A model generated the notes under the pieces. The model saw nothing but the letters and a program-made list of their open reading frames with translations. It made no database searches and was not told where the DNA came from. From the NCBI GenBank assembly GCA_022695795.1, contig MU404061.1:1-64000 (forward strand): a stretch of 64,000 nt of DNA. The letters run 5' to 3'. This document shows, piece by piece, positions 1 through 10,656 of the stretch. Position 1 is the first letter of the stretch. Each line of letters starts with the position of its first letter. This stretch comes from Biscogniauxia marginata. Its lineage: Eukaryota; Ascomycota; Sordariomycetes; Xylariales; Xylariaceae. The position numbers and the translations under genes are program-made.

Positions 1-93
1 TATTTATTATTTATTATTTATTATTTATTATTTATTATTTATTATTTATTATTTATTATTTATTATTTATTATTTATTATTTATTATTTATTA
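1..93. repeat. Tandem repeat, 7-bp unit TATTTAT
   Basis: The window opens with about 13 near-perfect copies of the unit TATTTAT, followed directly by AT-rich sequence. This is a simple minisatellite. It could equally mark the edge of an assembly contig, since the array runs off the start of the window. Confidence 0.9.
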
Positions 94-1569
94 TATAATA
101 AAAGTCCTTATATTTTTAATATATAAAACGGTATATTAATTATTTAATAAACTTACTAGGTAATTATGAAAATAATTACCTAATAATCTATCTATACGTT
201 AAACCGCGAGGGGGCCGAACTATTATAGGGCCCTTTGACTTATAATTATAACACATGCATACGACTTTAGTGGAATGGCGGGTGAAAGGATGGGATGCAG
301 AATAACGATACTTTTGGACCTGATGTCGAATATCCAGTCAGTGGTCTCCCTGATGTTCTAGATAGACACGCCCCCGGCTTGGTCGGCCATATCGGGATTT
401 GGTAGCACCATAGTAATAACCGCCATAGCACGGCGGGACAAATTATTAAATCAATTGGTCTAGAAAGTATGGTGCTTCTGCAATGGCCTGGCCTGTCATC
501 TTCCTTTTTCCACCGAAGATGCTTGAGATCAGTACAGCTATATCACGCTTTTGCTGACATATTAATTTACACTTCACTGCTACCACCTTACTCCTAAGGT
601 TCTATTCTAAGAATGAACTACAATTTTGTAAAGGTTGGAAGTGTCTTCAAATAAAACACGGTAGTCAAAAAAAACGTGTAAACGAAAAAAAGGATTTTAT
701 TTTTAGTATCATGCAAAACCCAGATACCGGGAAAAGCTGTAAGACAACAGAACGGACGAAGGCCACAATATTGATCTGATCTACCTGCAGATGGTGGCCA
801 CTCCCAGTCTTGGACCTGGGTTGAAAATTCCTCGTATAAATGAGCTGGCGCCGTAAGCCTCACAATTAGCCGCACAATTAGCCGAACACGTCACCCGCCG
901 AGGTAGAGAAGGTAGATGATTGAAGCAGTAGCGAGCAAAGGTTCCTGACCAAGCCGTTTCCGTGCATGCAAGTACCGGCTGCATTTGCCATTCCGGGTTT
1001 CATTTCCAACCTCGCGTGGAAGGGCGTTAATGGGTGACGTTTAAATGGTAGCGAGAGTCGTAACGTGTGGAGCTTCATGTGCTTCGGAAACATCCTTGAC
1101 CAGAGCTCAGACAGGGCCCGCCAGGGGGTCTGTATAAGGACGCGATTTGGGTTGTAACGCGGACCGAATCTTGCTCTCCCAGGAGCTGCAAACCCTCGCC
1201 GCCTTAACAGACACCGAACTGGCGCTACACAGGACCAGCACCGGGACGGACCGGGTGCTGCTGCACGATCTTAATGCAGTCAAGTTGGCAGTATTCTGCA
1301 TTGGAGAGGCGAATAATAAGATAATTGTCAACTGTTCGGGAGGGCGTTGACAGGGAGTCATTTTAAGCGACCTCAACCTCAGAAATGTAGGTCTTTTCCC
1401 TGCCATCATATGCTTACACAGTGAACTTTTACATAATGTCCATTAATATTGAAACTGAAATTACAATTTATTTTAATAGATTTATATTATCATTTTCATT
1501 TGAAATCTTTTGTTATGTACCTAATATTTTTTCATATTTTGTCTCTAAGAACTATGGCTCGAGGGGGAG
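94..1569. other. Intergenic, AT-rich, no gene recognised
   Basis: This stretch has no reading frame that I can match to a family. The parts at 94-240 and 1420-1560 are strongly AT-rich, as expected of repeat-derived DNA that has suffered C-to-T mutation. Open frames at 618-1409 are short, overlap on both strands and lack recognisable motifs. Confidence 0.6.
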
Positions 1570-1770
1570 TGTTAAAACAAAGGGCTATACGACCCTTGGC
1601 CACTCGTATTTACATATATAGGATTGGCTTCGCTCATCCTGTTGAGTTCCAGGGAAAATATGTTATGTGCCTTAGCTTAGTGAGGCTTATATTTCAACAT
1701 ACCCCAACTGGACTTAGGCTTTAAACTAATATACTTGATCTTATCCTCGTATTTTCGTCTCATCCAAACA
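1570..1770 (+). mobile_element. Diverged solo LTR, copy 1 of 4
   Basis: The element starts TGTTAAAACA and ends with the LTR 3' block (TTGATCTTATCCTCGT, then TCGTCTCATCCAAACA). It keeps other landmarks of the better copies at 43256, 44237 and 49426: a GGGCTATACGACCC hairpin and a GGCTTCGCTC segment corresponding to the GGGCGAAGCCC palindrome. It is about 45 bp longer than the others because of an internal insertion. The flanking five bases (GGGAG and GTCAC) do not match, so no target-site duplication survives. Its right end abuts the PKS remnant, so the apparent PKS stop codon lies inside this LTR. Confidence 0.65.
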
Positions 1771-4700
1771 GTCACGGTGCAAGAAATTCTCGCTCTTCTC
1801 TGCTGCCAAAATGCTCAGTTGCGCGATGGTAGAATTCCCAAGGATCTGGACCACCGAGATATCTGTCCGGATCTCTGTTGAAAACCAATGCAAAAGCTCC
1901 ACAGCGACTAGAGAATCAACTCCGAACGCATGAGGTGGTCTATTGATATCAATATCTTCCACCGGAACTGCTAGCGACCGCGCTAAGCAATTCACTAATA
2001 ATGCCGTGATCACATCTGCTGCCCCCATGAGCGATTCTGCTGCTCGTAGTCGTGAGCTAGCCGAGTCGATCTGTGTCGTTGTTGTCGTAGACATCATCTC
2101 TTGTTCCATTTGATAGAGGTGACAGAACATCGGCAATCGCATCCAGCCGTGCTCTTGAATGACACCACCACGCTTTACGTAGGCTGGAGTAGTCAACGCA
2201 CCGGGTAGCTGGGTTTCCCATGGGGATGATACGCTCAATCGTGGATTACATGCATACTTCAACATGAAATGAAGATCGCTTTTGTGGAGGTACTTGTGAT
2301 CCGTGTATGTCATCGATAAAGCCTGCGCCACATCTATACGCTCTGCAGTGTAGCCAATGTTTTCCAGAATTCCGAGGTCCAGGAATATGCATCGCTCGCC
2401 CCGGGAATGGCGGTATCTGGCAAATGCGTCGAGAAAAGAGTTGGCGGCAGCATAGTTGCTCTGCGAACTAGCACCGAGAATGCCGGCAAGTGATGACAGG
2501 ATGACGAAAAAGTCCATCCCAGAAGGAAGAGTATGATGGATATTCCAGACCCCCTGGACTTTAGGGTCTATCGCGGACTGGAACTCCTGAAGGGAGTACT
2601 CTTGAAAGATACGGTTCTAAAGTGATCGTCAGTCTAGATGAAATAACGCGCCCGAGTTTATGTTACTTACCTCAACCACCATGTATCCGTGTATACATCC
2701 TTTGATTGGCGGCATTGTTGCTCGGGCGTGCTGAAATATCGTTCTCAAAGAATCGGCGTGGGAGACGTCGCATTGGGGCGCATATATGTAGATACCGTCT
2801 TTTTCGAGTTTTGTGACTAACTCTTCGGCCTCAAGTGTTTTGGCACCAGAGCGCGAGAGTAAGATTAGGTGTGTTGCGCCACGTCGAGAGAGAAAAACGA
2901 GACATTTCGCTGAAACGGCTCCATGGGAAGGGTTTTGAAAGTATTGATATCGCGGTTACAAATCTCAATAAACCTTCCAAATGCTGTAAGGCATCTCCAA
3001 CATTCTGCTAGAGCTTGGCCGGACAGGGAGTTGAGAATGACATCAACACCCCTACCAGACGTCTTCTGCATGATTTGTTGGGCGAAGGAGATATGGCGGC
3101 TTGAAAAGAAGTGGCTTGATTCAATTCCATATCGATTCATGAGAAGCTCCTTCTCTTCAGAAGTGCTGACGGTAACGTAAATCGTCGCAGTGATTCGCTG
3201 GGCTATTTGGATAGCAGCTTGACCAACTGCCCCAGCTGCAGCATGAATCAGAATGTGTTCACCAGGTTTCAGTCGAAAAAGATGACATAGGCCATATTGC
3301 GCGGTAGCATATGCCACTGGTATGGCACATGCCTCAGTAAAGGGCATCCAGTCTAGGATCTTCATAACATGAGACTATCTTGCATGAACAAACGTGCGAA
3401 AGCTACCATCAGTGATACCGCAAACCCTACCACCAAGGCATAAGGTAATGTTCGAAGTAGTGCCAGTCTGTATAACAGTGCCGGCGAAGTCCTGCACGAT
3501 GTGATCATCATTGACTTGGTTTAGTGCGACTATGACGTCCTTAAAATTGATGCCTGTTCCCTTGACAGATATTCGAACTTCGTCTTCTTGAAGCGGACGT
3601 AGCGTTGATGTGTCTGGGCCAAAATGGAACGAGTCGAGACGCCCTGGAGTGAAACGTAACTCTAGTGGGTTATCTGCATCGTTCCATTCTTTACTGACGC
3701 CGGTCATAACAGGCTCCATTCCGTGAGTTTCTGACTCAAGGAGCTTGTTAATATGAGGAGCTTCAATCACCCTGGGGATGTAAATTTTGCCGGATTTTCG
3801 AGCAAGTCTGTCTCTTGTTGCTTGAGCCCCAACTTGCGGCTACTGTTAATGAGTCTCATGATGGTGGTAGCCATAGAGGACCCCAATTGCACATTGAGAT
3901 GTGTGAAACTGATGGTTGGTTTCTCCCGCAAGACCGTTTTCCCAAAGCCAGAGATCATCGATGCCTCTGGCTTCTCCGGCACCTCTCCGCATGAGTCATT
4001 GATCCAGATAATTTGTTTGGATACTTGCATCATTTGCCGAAGAACTTAAAATTGGAGATCAGTCATTCGATCCATTATAGGGGTACCTAGCTCCACCAGG
4101 CATATGCACTGATCATGGGGGGAAGTCCCTGAGACGAAGGATGCAGTAGAAACTATACCTCACAAGCCTTTGTATTGTGAGTTGAGAGCTTCTTGGATAG
4201 TATAAGCGAGATCATTCTGCTCATCTGTTTCTGTGATAATGACGGTTGAGAAAGCTCTATCATGTGATTCTAAAGAGGGTAATCCAGATACCATAAGGGT
4301 AAGCCCATGGCTTTCATCAACATCATCGGACAGTGATACCTGTAGTCCATCAAAGCCAGTCCGTAGAAAAGCTCTGCTCCAATCTTGTTTGGTCATAAGT
4401 GGCCCCGAGGCTCTATGTTCATCCGAGGCCGAGGAACGTACATTAGTAATTGTAGGACGCGAAATGAAGATAGTAACCCATAAAGCCACCAGCCTGGAAG
4501 AACTCCTGAGAAACACGAGATTGTGACCATTCGAAGGTTAGTTGGTTCTGAGAAGACGAGTCGGCCCCCACTACATCGTCGGCCAGTACTTTTAAGTCCA
4601 CGAATTATTTAATTTAAGTCCTCACCGTTTAAGTAACTCCTTAACGTTTCTCAAAGTATTGTCAATGTTCGCAGTAGCATGCAGCACCTGTAGTAGTTAG

Positions 4701-4920
4701 ATTACATTCGTACCATATTAGAACACCAGTGCTATAAGAGTCAACTTACTGAGACAGTAATTACAATATCATAGGAATTAAGCTCGAAGCCTTGTTCCCC
4801 GGGATCACGCCTAATGTCCAGCGTTTTGAATCCCATGTAGTTCGAATATCTGGAATATTGTTCCTGGGCCTTTCCAAGGAAGCTCGGCGAGATATATGTG
4901 ATGTCATCTATATCGAATCG
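1771..4920 (-). pseudogene. Broken highly reducing polyketide synthase, C-terminal half (CMet-ER-KR-ACP)
   Basis: Reading on the minus strand, recognisable domains follow in the normal order of a fungal highly reducing type I PKS. The methyltransferase remnant covers about 4920-4610 (motif VLHATANIDNTLRN). The linker after it carries LPGWWLYG. The enoyl reductase lies at about 3770-2890 (HAAAGAVGQAA), the ketoreductase at 2890-1990 (ILLSRSGAKTL, SSLAGILGASSQSNYAAANS) and the acyl carrier protein at 1990-1780 (GVDSLVAVEL, phosphopantetheine serine present). Two introns still have good splice sites (4688-4749 and 2617-2670). Lesions are: frame changes near 4480 and 3790, an in-frame TAG at 3375-3377, and a deletion near 2890 that removes the ER end and KR start. 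KS, AT and DH are absent. It cannot make a functional synthase. Confidence 0.9.
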
Positions 4921-5797
4921 TGGGGAATATTATTATTAATATTATTTTTAAAAAGGAGTTTAAGTTTTTCAAGGGTTTTAATTCATTTTTATTATTATTA
5001 TTATTATTTAATATATAACTTTATATATTTCTTGTATATTGTTATTATGTATTACAAATGTAGCGATTTTAATGATCAGTATGAGAAAGTAGCCCGTGAC
5101 TAAGGGGGGTTCGTAGCTAGGGGTGTTAACTTAATAGCCACATGGACGGTAGGTGACTAGATTTAGAACATCGATGATGCATCTGTTATTACCAATAAAT
5201 GATACTATCCGCCATAAGGATCCGATGGAATTGTGAAACACAATATAAGGCTGCTGTGCACCGTGATATCTCGAAATGGAGAAAATATGAGATGGCGGAG
5301 CCTTGTGGATTCCTTCAATCAGTGCAGTTGCCGGATGTCGTCCAAGGACTTTATAAATTGTACATAATATGGATTAGAACTTGCAGGTTACACATAGCTA
5401 TACATATCAATATGCCTACCTACCTACCTACCTACCTACCTAGGTACCTACATACGTAGATATATACATAAGGCAGGTAGGCATTAGTAAACCTGAGTAC
5501 CTGCCCGGGGTTGGTACCTATGCGAGTGTAGTACGGATAGCCTAGGGGAGGTGCACCCACACAAAACCAACAGGTCGCCGCTTTTAATCATTCATCATTA
5601 CTAATGAAACCTACCCGACGTGTTCTAGTGCGAGCCCTGTACCACCTCTTACATACCGGCTGCCTACTACTTCTACAATTCTTCCACTTTCATAATTCTA
5701 TCTACATGTAAATAACTATCTCTCCCAAGATACAATCCGTGAATCAACCTCCCGCTATTCCAGATGTTCGAGTGATTGTCCCATCGCGCACCTCATC
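4921..5797. other. AT-rich spacer replacing the PKS 5' half
   Basis: From 4921 the coding similarity stops and the sequence becomes almost pure A/T to about 5060, including an ATT trinucleotide run at 4991-5009. The rest holds no recognisable gene. A CCTA tract lies at 5415-5444. Confidence 0.6.
5415..5465. repeat. CCTA tetranucleotide microsatellite
   Basis: About seven tandem CCTA units are followed by a mirror-like GGTACCTACATACGTAG tail. Shorter tracts of the same CCTA/TAGG unit recur at 17948-17973, 28532-28556, 29127-29156 and 30199-30211. Confidence 0.85.
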
Positions 5798-6559
5798 ATG
5801 ACCCACTTGTGGGCTTTTCAGCCCTCCAAGGCCATCTATATTGCATTATTTCTGCTAACATCTCTTCCACACCTAGCATTTCTTGCTCTCTGCTACGTCT
5901 TTAGACCCTTCCGTCCGGTATCTGAATGAAGCCGCCGGAGGCAATCTCGTCCTTGCTCTGCTTTGATACCTAGAAACGACCCAATCGCAGCTCCCCTCTC
6001 CAGGTAAGTGCTAGAACCCCAACGCCCCCATCCTTCATGTCAGATCCTGGTGTCTTTGCTTCCTAAACACGAACAAAGGGGTATGGTCCCAGCTCGATAT
6101 TTGGTTGCTGTCTATACTCATTGTGTAGAGCGTATTACTAACACGTGAGCCAGTCGGTACTATTCTCTTCTCCCCATGGGTCTTTGTGACAGCTGAGGCC
6201 GGTAAAGATTATGAGCGTTGAGCGTTAGCCTGGATCGCAGGCCGACCTCTTGATCGGGCCTCTTTTAAATTGGGGTGCCAATGCGTACTTGCCGGAGGGA
6301 GAGCTCTCGGGCGAAGCCGAGCCGTTCATCTCCCCGCTACATCACCCATTCAAGACTAAAACGCCGCTCTTCATACAAGCCGGGGCAAGCGAGGCCTTCC
6401 ACGGAGCAACCAAAAACTTTGCTGAGGAGATGTCCGGGGTAGAGGGAGTCGGAGCTCGCGCCGCACGATATCTTTTTAACCCACGCATCGCTAGGCCTAA
6501 CCGCACAGCTTGAAGCTGCGGTCAGGGATGCTCGTAACTTCTTTGATAAATTAGGCTGA
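5798..6559 (+). pseudogene. Broken alpha/beta-hydrolase (esterase/lipase, HSL-like family)
   Basis: Three pieces of one esterase gene lie in order. The amino end starts at ATG 5798 (begins MTHLWAFQPSKAIY, then a hydrophobic anchor) and stops at a TGA near 5927. Directly after it, at 5930-6001, is the segment AAGGNLVLALL, a remnant of the nucleophile-elbow GDSAGG region, with a TGA soon after and a plausible donor GTAAGT. The carboxy part runs from about 6250 (LLNWGANAYLP, PLFIQAGASEAFHG) and ends, after a frame change near 6445, in the catalytic-histidine motif APHDIFLTHASLG and the stop at 6557-6559. The middle, including the usual HGG oxyanion motif, is missing. This combination rules out a working enzyme. 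Confidence 0.8.
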
Positions 6560-7043
6560 GAGGGCTGTATCCTTAAGATATTTATCAAGGAGATTTTTCA
6601 TTCTGTTGTATACTAAACTTGACGCTGCATTAGCTAGATATGACTCTTTTCACCAAAGCACCATTCGATAGTAATAATCCTATGTATTTAGCCACGTCGT
6701 GATTACACTATTCCGTGCATAGTTACATCTTTTCAAGAACCCCACAGCTCTATTCCGATTCGTTACTCGTTAATTGTCACGGCACAGCAGAAAGCCAGGG
6801 GACTCAACCAATACCTATGTAGGTAGTACTTAGCAATGACCCGCCAGGTCGGGTACCTAGTAATCCATAAGGTTTAATTAAACGCTACCGAGGTCCTCAT
6901 TAAAACTACCTACCCTCCTAACCGGCAAACTAGCAAGAATTATGTAATTAAACGAATATTAACTTTGTCCTTCAAGTCCATCTGAAATTTAATTGACCAC
7001 GTGTTTGTAGTTGCATATAACACCACTAGCAGTCCGTAGCCCT
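6560..7043. other. Intergenic, nothing recognised
   Basis: AT-rich spacer between the hydrolase remnant and the SDR gene, which converge here. No frame or repeat of note was seen. Confidence 0.6.
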
Positions 7044-8271
7044 TCAAGCTCGGTGCAAGGCGTCCCCTTTACACTGGCGCTCCGTGTGACGCCTTACGAA
7101 TGGATATACCAGAAACATCACGAATGCAAGGAGCGAATCCACGATGCCCCACCCGCGTCTCGGCGACGTCCCGATCATGTTCGCCCAGAGAATCTGAGGC
7201 TCCAGCCGCTTGTCTAGCACGGCGAAGTCGTTGGAAGCCACCGCAGCCACGATTTCCGGCGCGATCTTGTGGGCGTGGGGGAATCTACTCTCCAGAGCAG
7301 AAATGTCCGCTGCGCTGTCGCCCCCGATCGCTTCGGTGCCTTCTATACGCTTGGTCAGGTCTGGCTTTGACTTCTGCTCCTCCAGAAAGGTGGGCGTGAT
7401 GAAGTTGTGCGCGAATACGCATTGGACAATGTAGGTGGATTTCGGGCCCGAGTAGCGCATGGCCTCGAGACGCATCGTGTCCGCCAATGAACGTTGAGCG
7501 GCCTTGGCAGCTTGTAGTGGGTTAGAATGAAGATCCATTGCCTGGTTTACGTATAGAGTAATGAGAGAGAAATACCTGAGTAAGCAAGATAGCCCGGTGT
7601 GGGAATGAGGGATGCGGAACTGTTGACAAATATAATCTTGCGAGTTCTCGGGCATGGTGGTATTTCTGTATCTTTAGCATCATCCTCCACCCATCTCTTC
7701 AACACTGCCTGGGCTGGATATACGCTAGAATAGTAGTTGTTGACCATGCAGCTCTCAAAATCCTTAGGCTCTAAGTCTACAAGGAAACCACATTCGGATG
7801 GCGTACCGCCTGCTACACAGTAGAGGATATCAGGCATCTGAGGCTGGGAATTAAGTAATGAATGCGCCTGTGATGCTTGTTATTACTGGTGCTGACATGA
7901 TGAATGGGCGATAACAGTAAACGGACATTGGCGGCATTTCCCATGTCGCCGGCTACGGTGTTGATCTTCTGGCTTTTGTCTCGTCTGACTGCAAGTATCT
8001 CGCTTACTGCTTCATCGAGCAGTTTCTGCTTGCGAGAAAAGATCGTGATATGAGCACCTGCGACCGTTAACAGGGACCTTTGCTGGCGTCAGGTTCAACG
8101 GCATACCCTGGCTTGCCATCACTTTGCTCATTTCTCTCCCTAGTCCCCCCGAGCCACCGACGACAAACACAGTCTGCATCCGTTAGCTACCAGACTCGAT
8201 TTGTCGTGGTTTATTAGCAAGCCACGCTGCACGCAACCTACCTTTCCACCGAGATCTCCGGTGACCGCCAT
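7044..8271 (-). CDS. 3-ketodihydrosphingosine reductase-like SDR
   Basis: Five exons: 8271-8242, 8173-8107, 8057-7927, 7843-7576 and 7510-7044, 320 aa in total. The third intron (7844-7926) has an unusual GTCCGT donor, so that junction is the weak point. The protein has the NAD(P)-binding glycine motif VGGSGGLG near residue 16, the core block PDILYCVAGGTPSECGF, the catalytic pair in YLAYSAAK (Tyr and Lys four apart), and a C-terminal hydrophobic segment VDSLLAFVMFLVYPFV followed by basic residues. These are features of the TSC10/KDSR family, which reduces 3-ketosphinganine to sphinganine on the ER. The amino end is short, lacking the leader of many fungal TSC10 proteins. It sits beside PKS and hydrolase remnants, so it may be an accessory paralogue and not the housekeeping enzyme. 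Confidence 0.8.
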
Positions 8272-9053
8272 GGTTGAATAGCATATAAAATCCCGAATTA
8301 TGTTACGAAGACCCAGAGGACAGATGAGGGCGTGAGAAAGATGGTGTTGATAAAAAGAAGAGGCGGGGATTGTGCCTTACATGCTAGTTACCTACTGATC
8401 ACTTTTTCTATAAAGGGGTTACTTCTTAAGCAGTATATGCCTTTATAAGTGACAAAGGTATTTTTGATTTTAGGTCATGTACCCCGGCCAGTCACCTTCG
8501 GGGGCATGAGATGGTCTCCAAGACCTTACCATGTTCTTATACTAAGACCGCTTTAAGCCTATGAATTGCACTTAATCATTACATTTTACATATACATATC
8601 GCTAGCTACCTAGGTATCTATGTAAAGGTCATATATGCTCTTACCTTATTCTGCACCTTATTTATAAGACTTCACTGGTTATACCTAGCCTGCCGACCTT
8701 ACGTGACAATTTTATGAGGGATAAAAAGTATAATATCACAGGAAATTTACCTACTAACTTTGGATGACCTGTGATCAAAATACGAAGGTATGGTGCTAGT
8801 TACACCTAGGTCGCTTGAACATAGATGACTCTCATGTATTGAGGACTTCCCCACTACCAGTGGATCTAGTACTCTCTTAGTTCCTTCTACATCCTCAATA
8901 CATCATATGAATCCCAAACGTGGCATCTGGAGGTTGCTTTATGGTTCAGCATACCGTAAAGACGTTCGATTAAAGTTGGCTGTCCCCCTGGGGTCGTACT
9001 GAGCACCTGCTTGTCTACAACGCCACGATCGTTAAAACCCTGAAATTCGCAAG
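8272..9053. other. Intergenic, nothing recognised
   Basis: This is the upstream region of the SDR gene and the downstream region of the next hydrolase. A TATAAAA-type box (GCATATAAAATC) lies about 10-20 bases upstream of the SDR start, close for a promoter element. The rest is AT-rich and non-coding. Confidence 0.5.
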
Positions 9054-9967
9054 TTACACGGAGGTGAACTTGATGACGGCCGCAACTACTTCCTTAGTCA
9101 TCGTCAGGTTTGGACTGTGACCAGTGTCGAGTTCTACCGTCTGAACCTTCTTGCCTTCCTTCTCCATATACTGCACCATGCTCCTCTGGTAGTCGACAGG
9201 AACTGTCAAGTCTCCAAGCGTGTAGAGGAAATAGATTTCTGCTTCGTCGTGCCAAGCTGGAGTGTTCTGGAGAGACAGATACATGCACTTTCCGTTCCAT
9301 CGAACTAGAGAGGCAATATATGTCTCGAGTTCCTCTGGGTCAAGTTGGTCTGCGTAGGGCTCGCCAACCAACCCCTCCTTGGGGTAATTGGCCACGCAGC
9401 TCTGATCTTCGTCGAAACCAAATGCGACGGGCATTCGATCCATGTGGCCGAATTCTGCTACTTTGTCGGTCATGCTCTTCCCCTCGGGCATGGCAAAGGC
9501 CGCCATGTAGATCAGATGGGAGACCCCCCCCCCACAAGCAAGCCCCTTCGCGGCGCGTGCGTTCTTGCTCAGCCCGTATAAGCTGTTAGTGCCGACCTGA
9601 CCACCATAGCTATGCATCAACACCACAACCGTTCGACCCGCTTCAACGAGGCTTGTCGCATAAGAGCGGAGCAGATCCGAATCAGAAGCCAGATCGGCAT
9701 GGGGGGCCGGCTCTGGTTCATGGAAAGGTGGCGAGGAATGTGAACCTCGAAGCCGGGGTCGCGGAGGGCAGTGGTAAGTTTGGCATAGCTGTTAGGTACA
9801 TGCCAGCCGCCGTGGACGATCAAGAGAGTAGGCTTAGTTGTAGTTGCTATTGTTGGTTGCTTATGGATTCGAGATGGCCTGGATGTCAAGGATTTGAAAA
9901 TCGAAGGAAAGGAGGTGAAGGCTGACAGAGAGCACAACAGATTTCCCTCATGAAAAGGTGTTGACAC
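9054..9967 (-). pseudogene. Alpha/beta-hydrolase with a one-base frameshift in a G6/C6 run
   Basis: The gene reads on the minus strand from ATG 9967. The first part carries the oxyanion block LLIVHGGWHVPNSYAKL. At the six-base C run (9701-9706 on the plus strand, G6) the frame shifts, and the second part continues with HADLASDSDLLRSYATSL, the nucleophile elbow LMHSYGG, the acid in YTLGDLTVP and the histidine in LDTGHSPNLT. The catalytic triad is complete, and one extra base would give a 304-aa single-exon enzyme of normal length. It resembles fungal AB-hydrolase-1/methylesterase-type proteins of unknown substrate. Because the lesion is in a homopolymer, a sequencing error is as likely as a real mutation. 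A ten-base C run at 9524-9533 lies in frame. Confidence 0.75.
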
Positions 9968-10021
9968 AGGAGAGAGTGAAAATACATGTAGATCTTGTTG
10001 CGGTGAGGGATAGTTGAGTTA

Positions 10022-10656
10022 TTGGGAAAGGTTTGACGCTGGCGAAGCTAGCTAGAACCTTTACCTAAGTTAAGTTCGACTAGACAGGGGGGGAATAGAG
10101 GTCCAGCTTGAATCCTAATCCGGCCTTCAAGGTTCTTCGTCTCCTCGGATTGGCTACAGAAGTGTTAGGACCGATTTGATTGGTCTACAGCCTATCTAAA
10201 ACCAAGCTACAATCATGTGAGGATAAGAACCTCAAGCTATGGCTTGAGAAGGGCTTGACAGACAGCCTTGCTTTAAGGCTTTAGCCTCCATCACGGAGGG
10301 GGAGGAGGGGTGGGTTGGTCAGGGGAATACTAGTGTTGCCGTGAGTACCTATATTCCCTTAGTTTGTGGGGGTGGTCAATGCACCCAGGGTTTAAATGCG
10401 ATTTTTCAGTAGCTACACCAGATTCTCTGGACCATCACAATTACAACTACGTTCGTTTCTTTTGGTTTGCTTCATCCAATACATCATGTTCGAGCGAAGC
10501 GAGGCACAGGGGGTCTGGGGGCTAGCCCCCAGAGTGGTGGTGGTGGTTTGGGGGAGGAAGGGGAGGGGGGGGAGGGGGGGGACCATAAGTCAGAAGGGCT
10601 TGCACACTGACTTCAACATATAAATTATGGGAGGTTCGCTAGCAAACCTTTCCCAA
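10022..10656. mobile_element. 635-bp element with perfect terminal inverted repeats
   Basis: TTATTGGGAAAGGTTTG at 10019-10035 is matched exactly in reverse complement at 10643-10659. If the flanking TA is the duplicated target, the element spans 10022-10656 with 15-bp inverted ends TTGGGAAAGGTTTG plus flanks. Imperfect subterminal similarity continues inward (GCTAGCTAGAACC against GCTAGCGAACC). There is no transposase frame. The interior has a GGGGGCTAGCCCCC palindrome near 10518 and a G-rich run at 10540-10581. A TA duplication suggests a non-autonomous Tc1/mariner-Fot1-type element, but this is inference. Confidence 0.7.

Noticed and set aside
1107..1409. Overlapping open frames on both strands near 1.1-1.4 kb
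   Set aside because: Neither frame shows a family motif, and both strands are open over the same stretch, as chance or repeat DNA would give.
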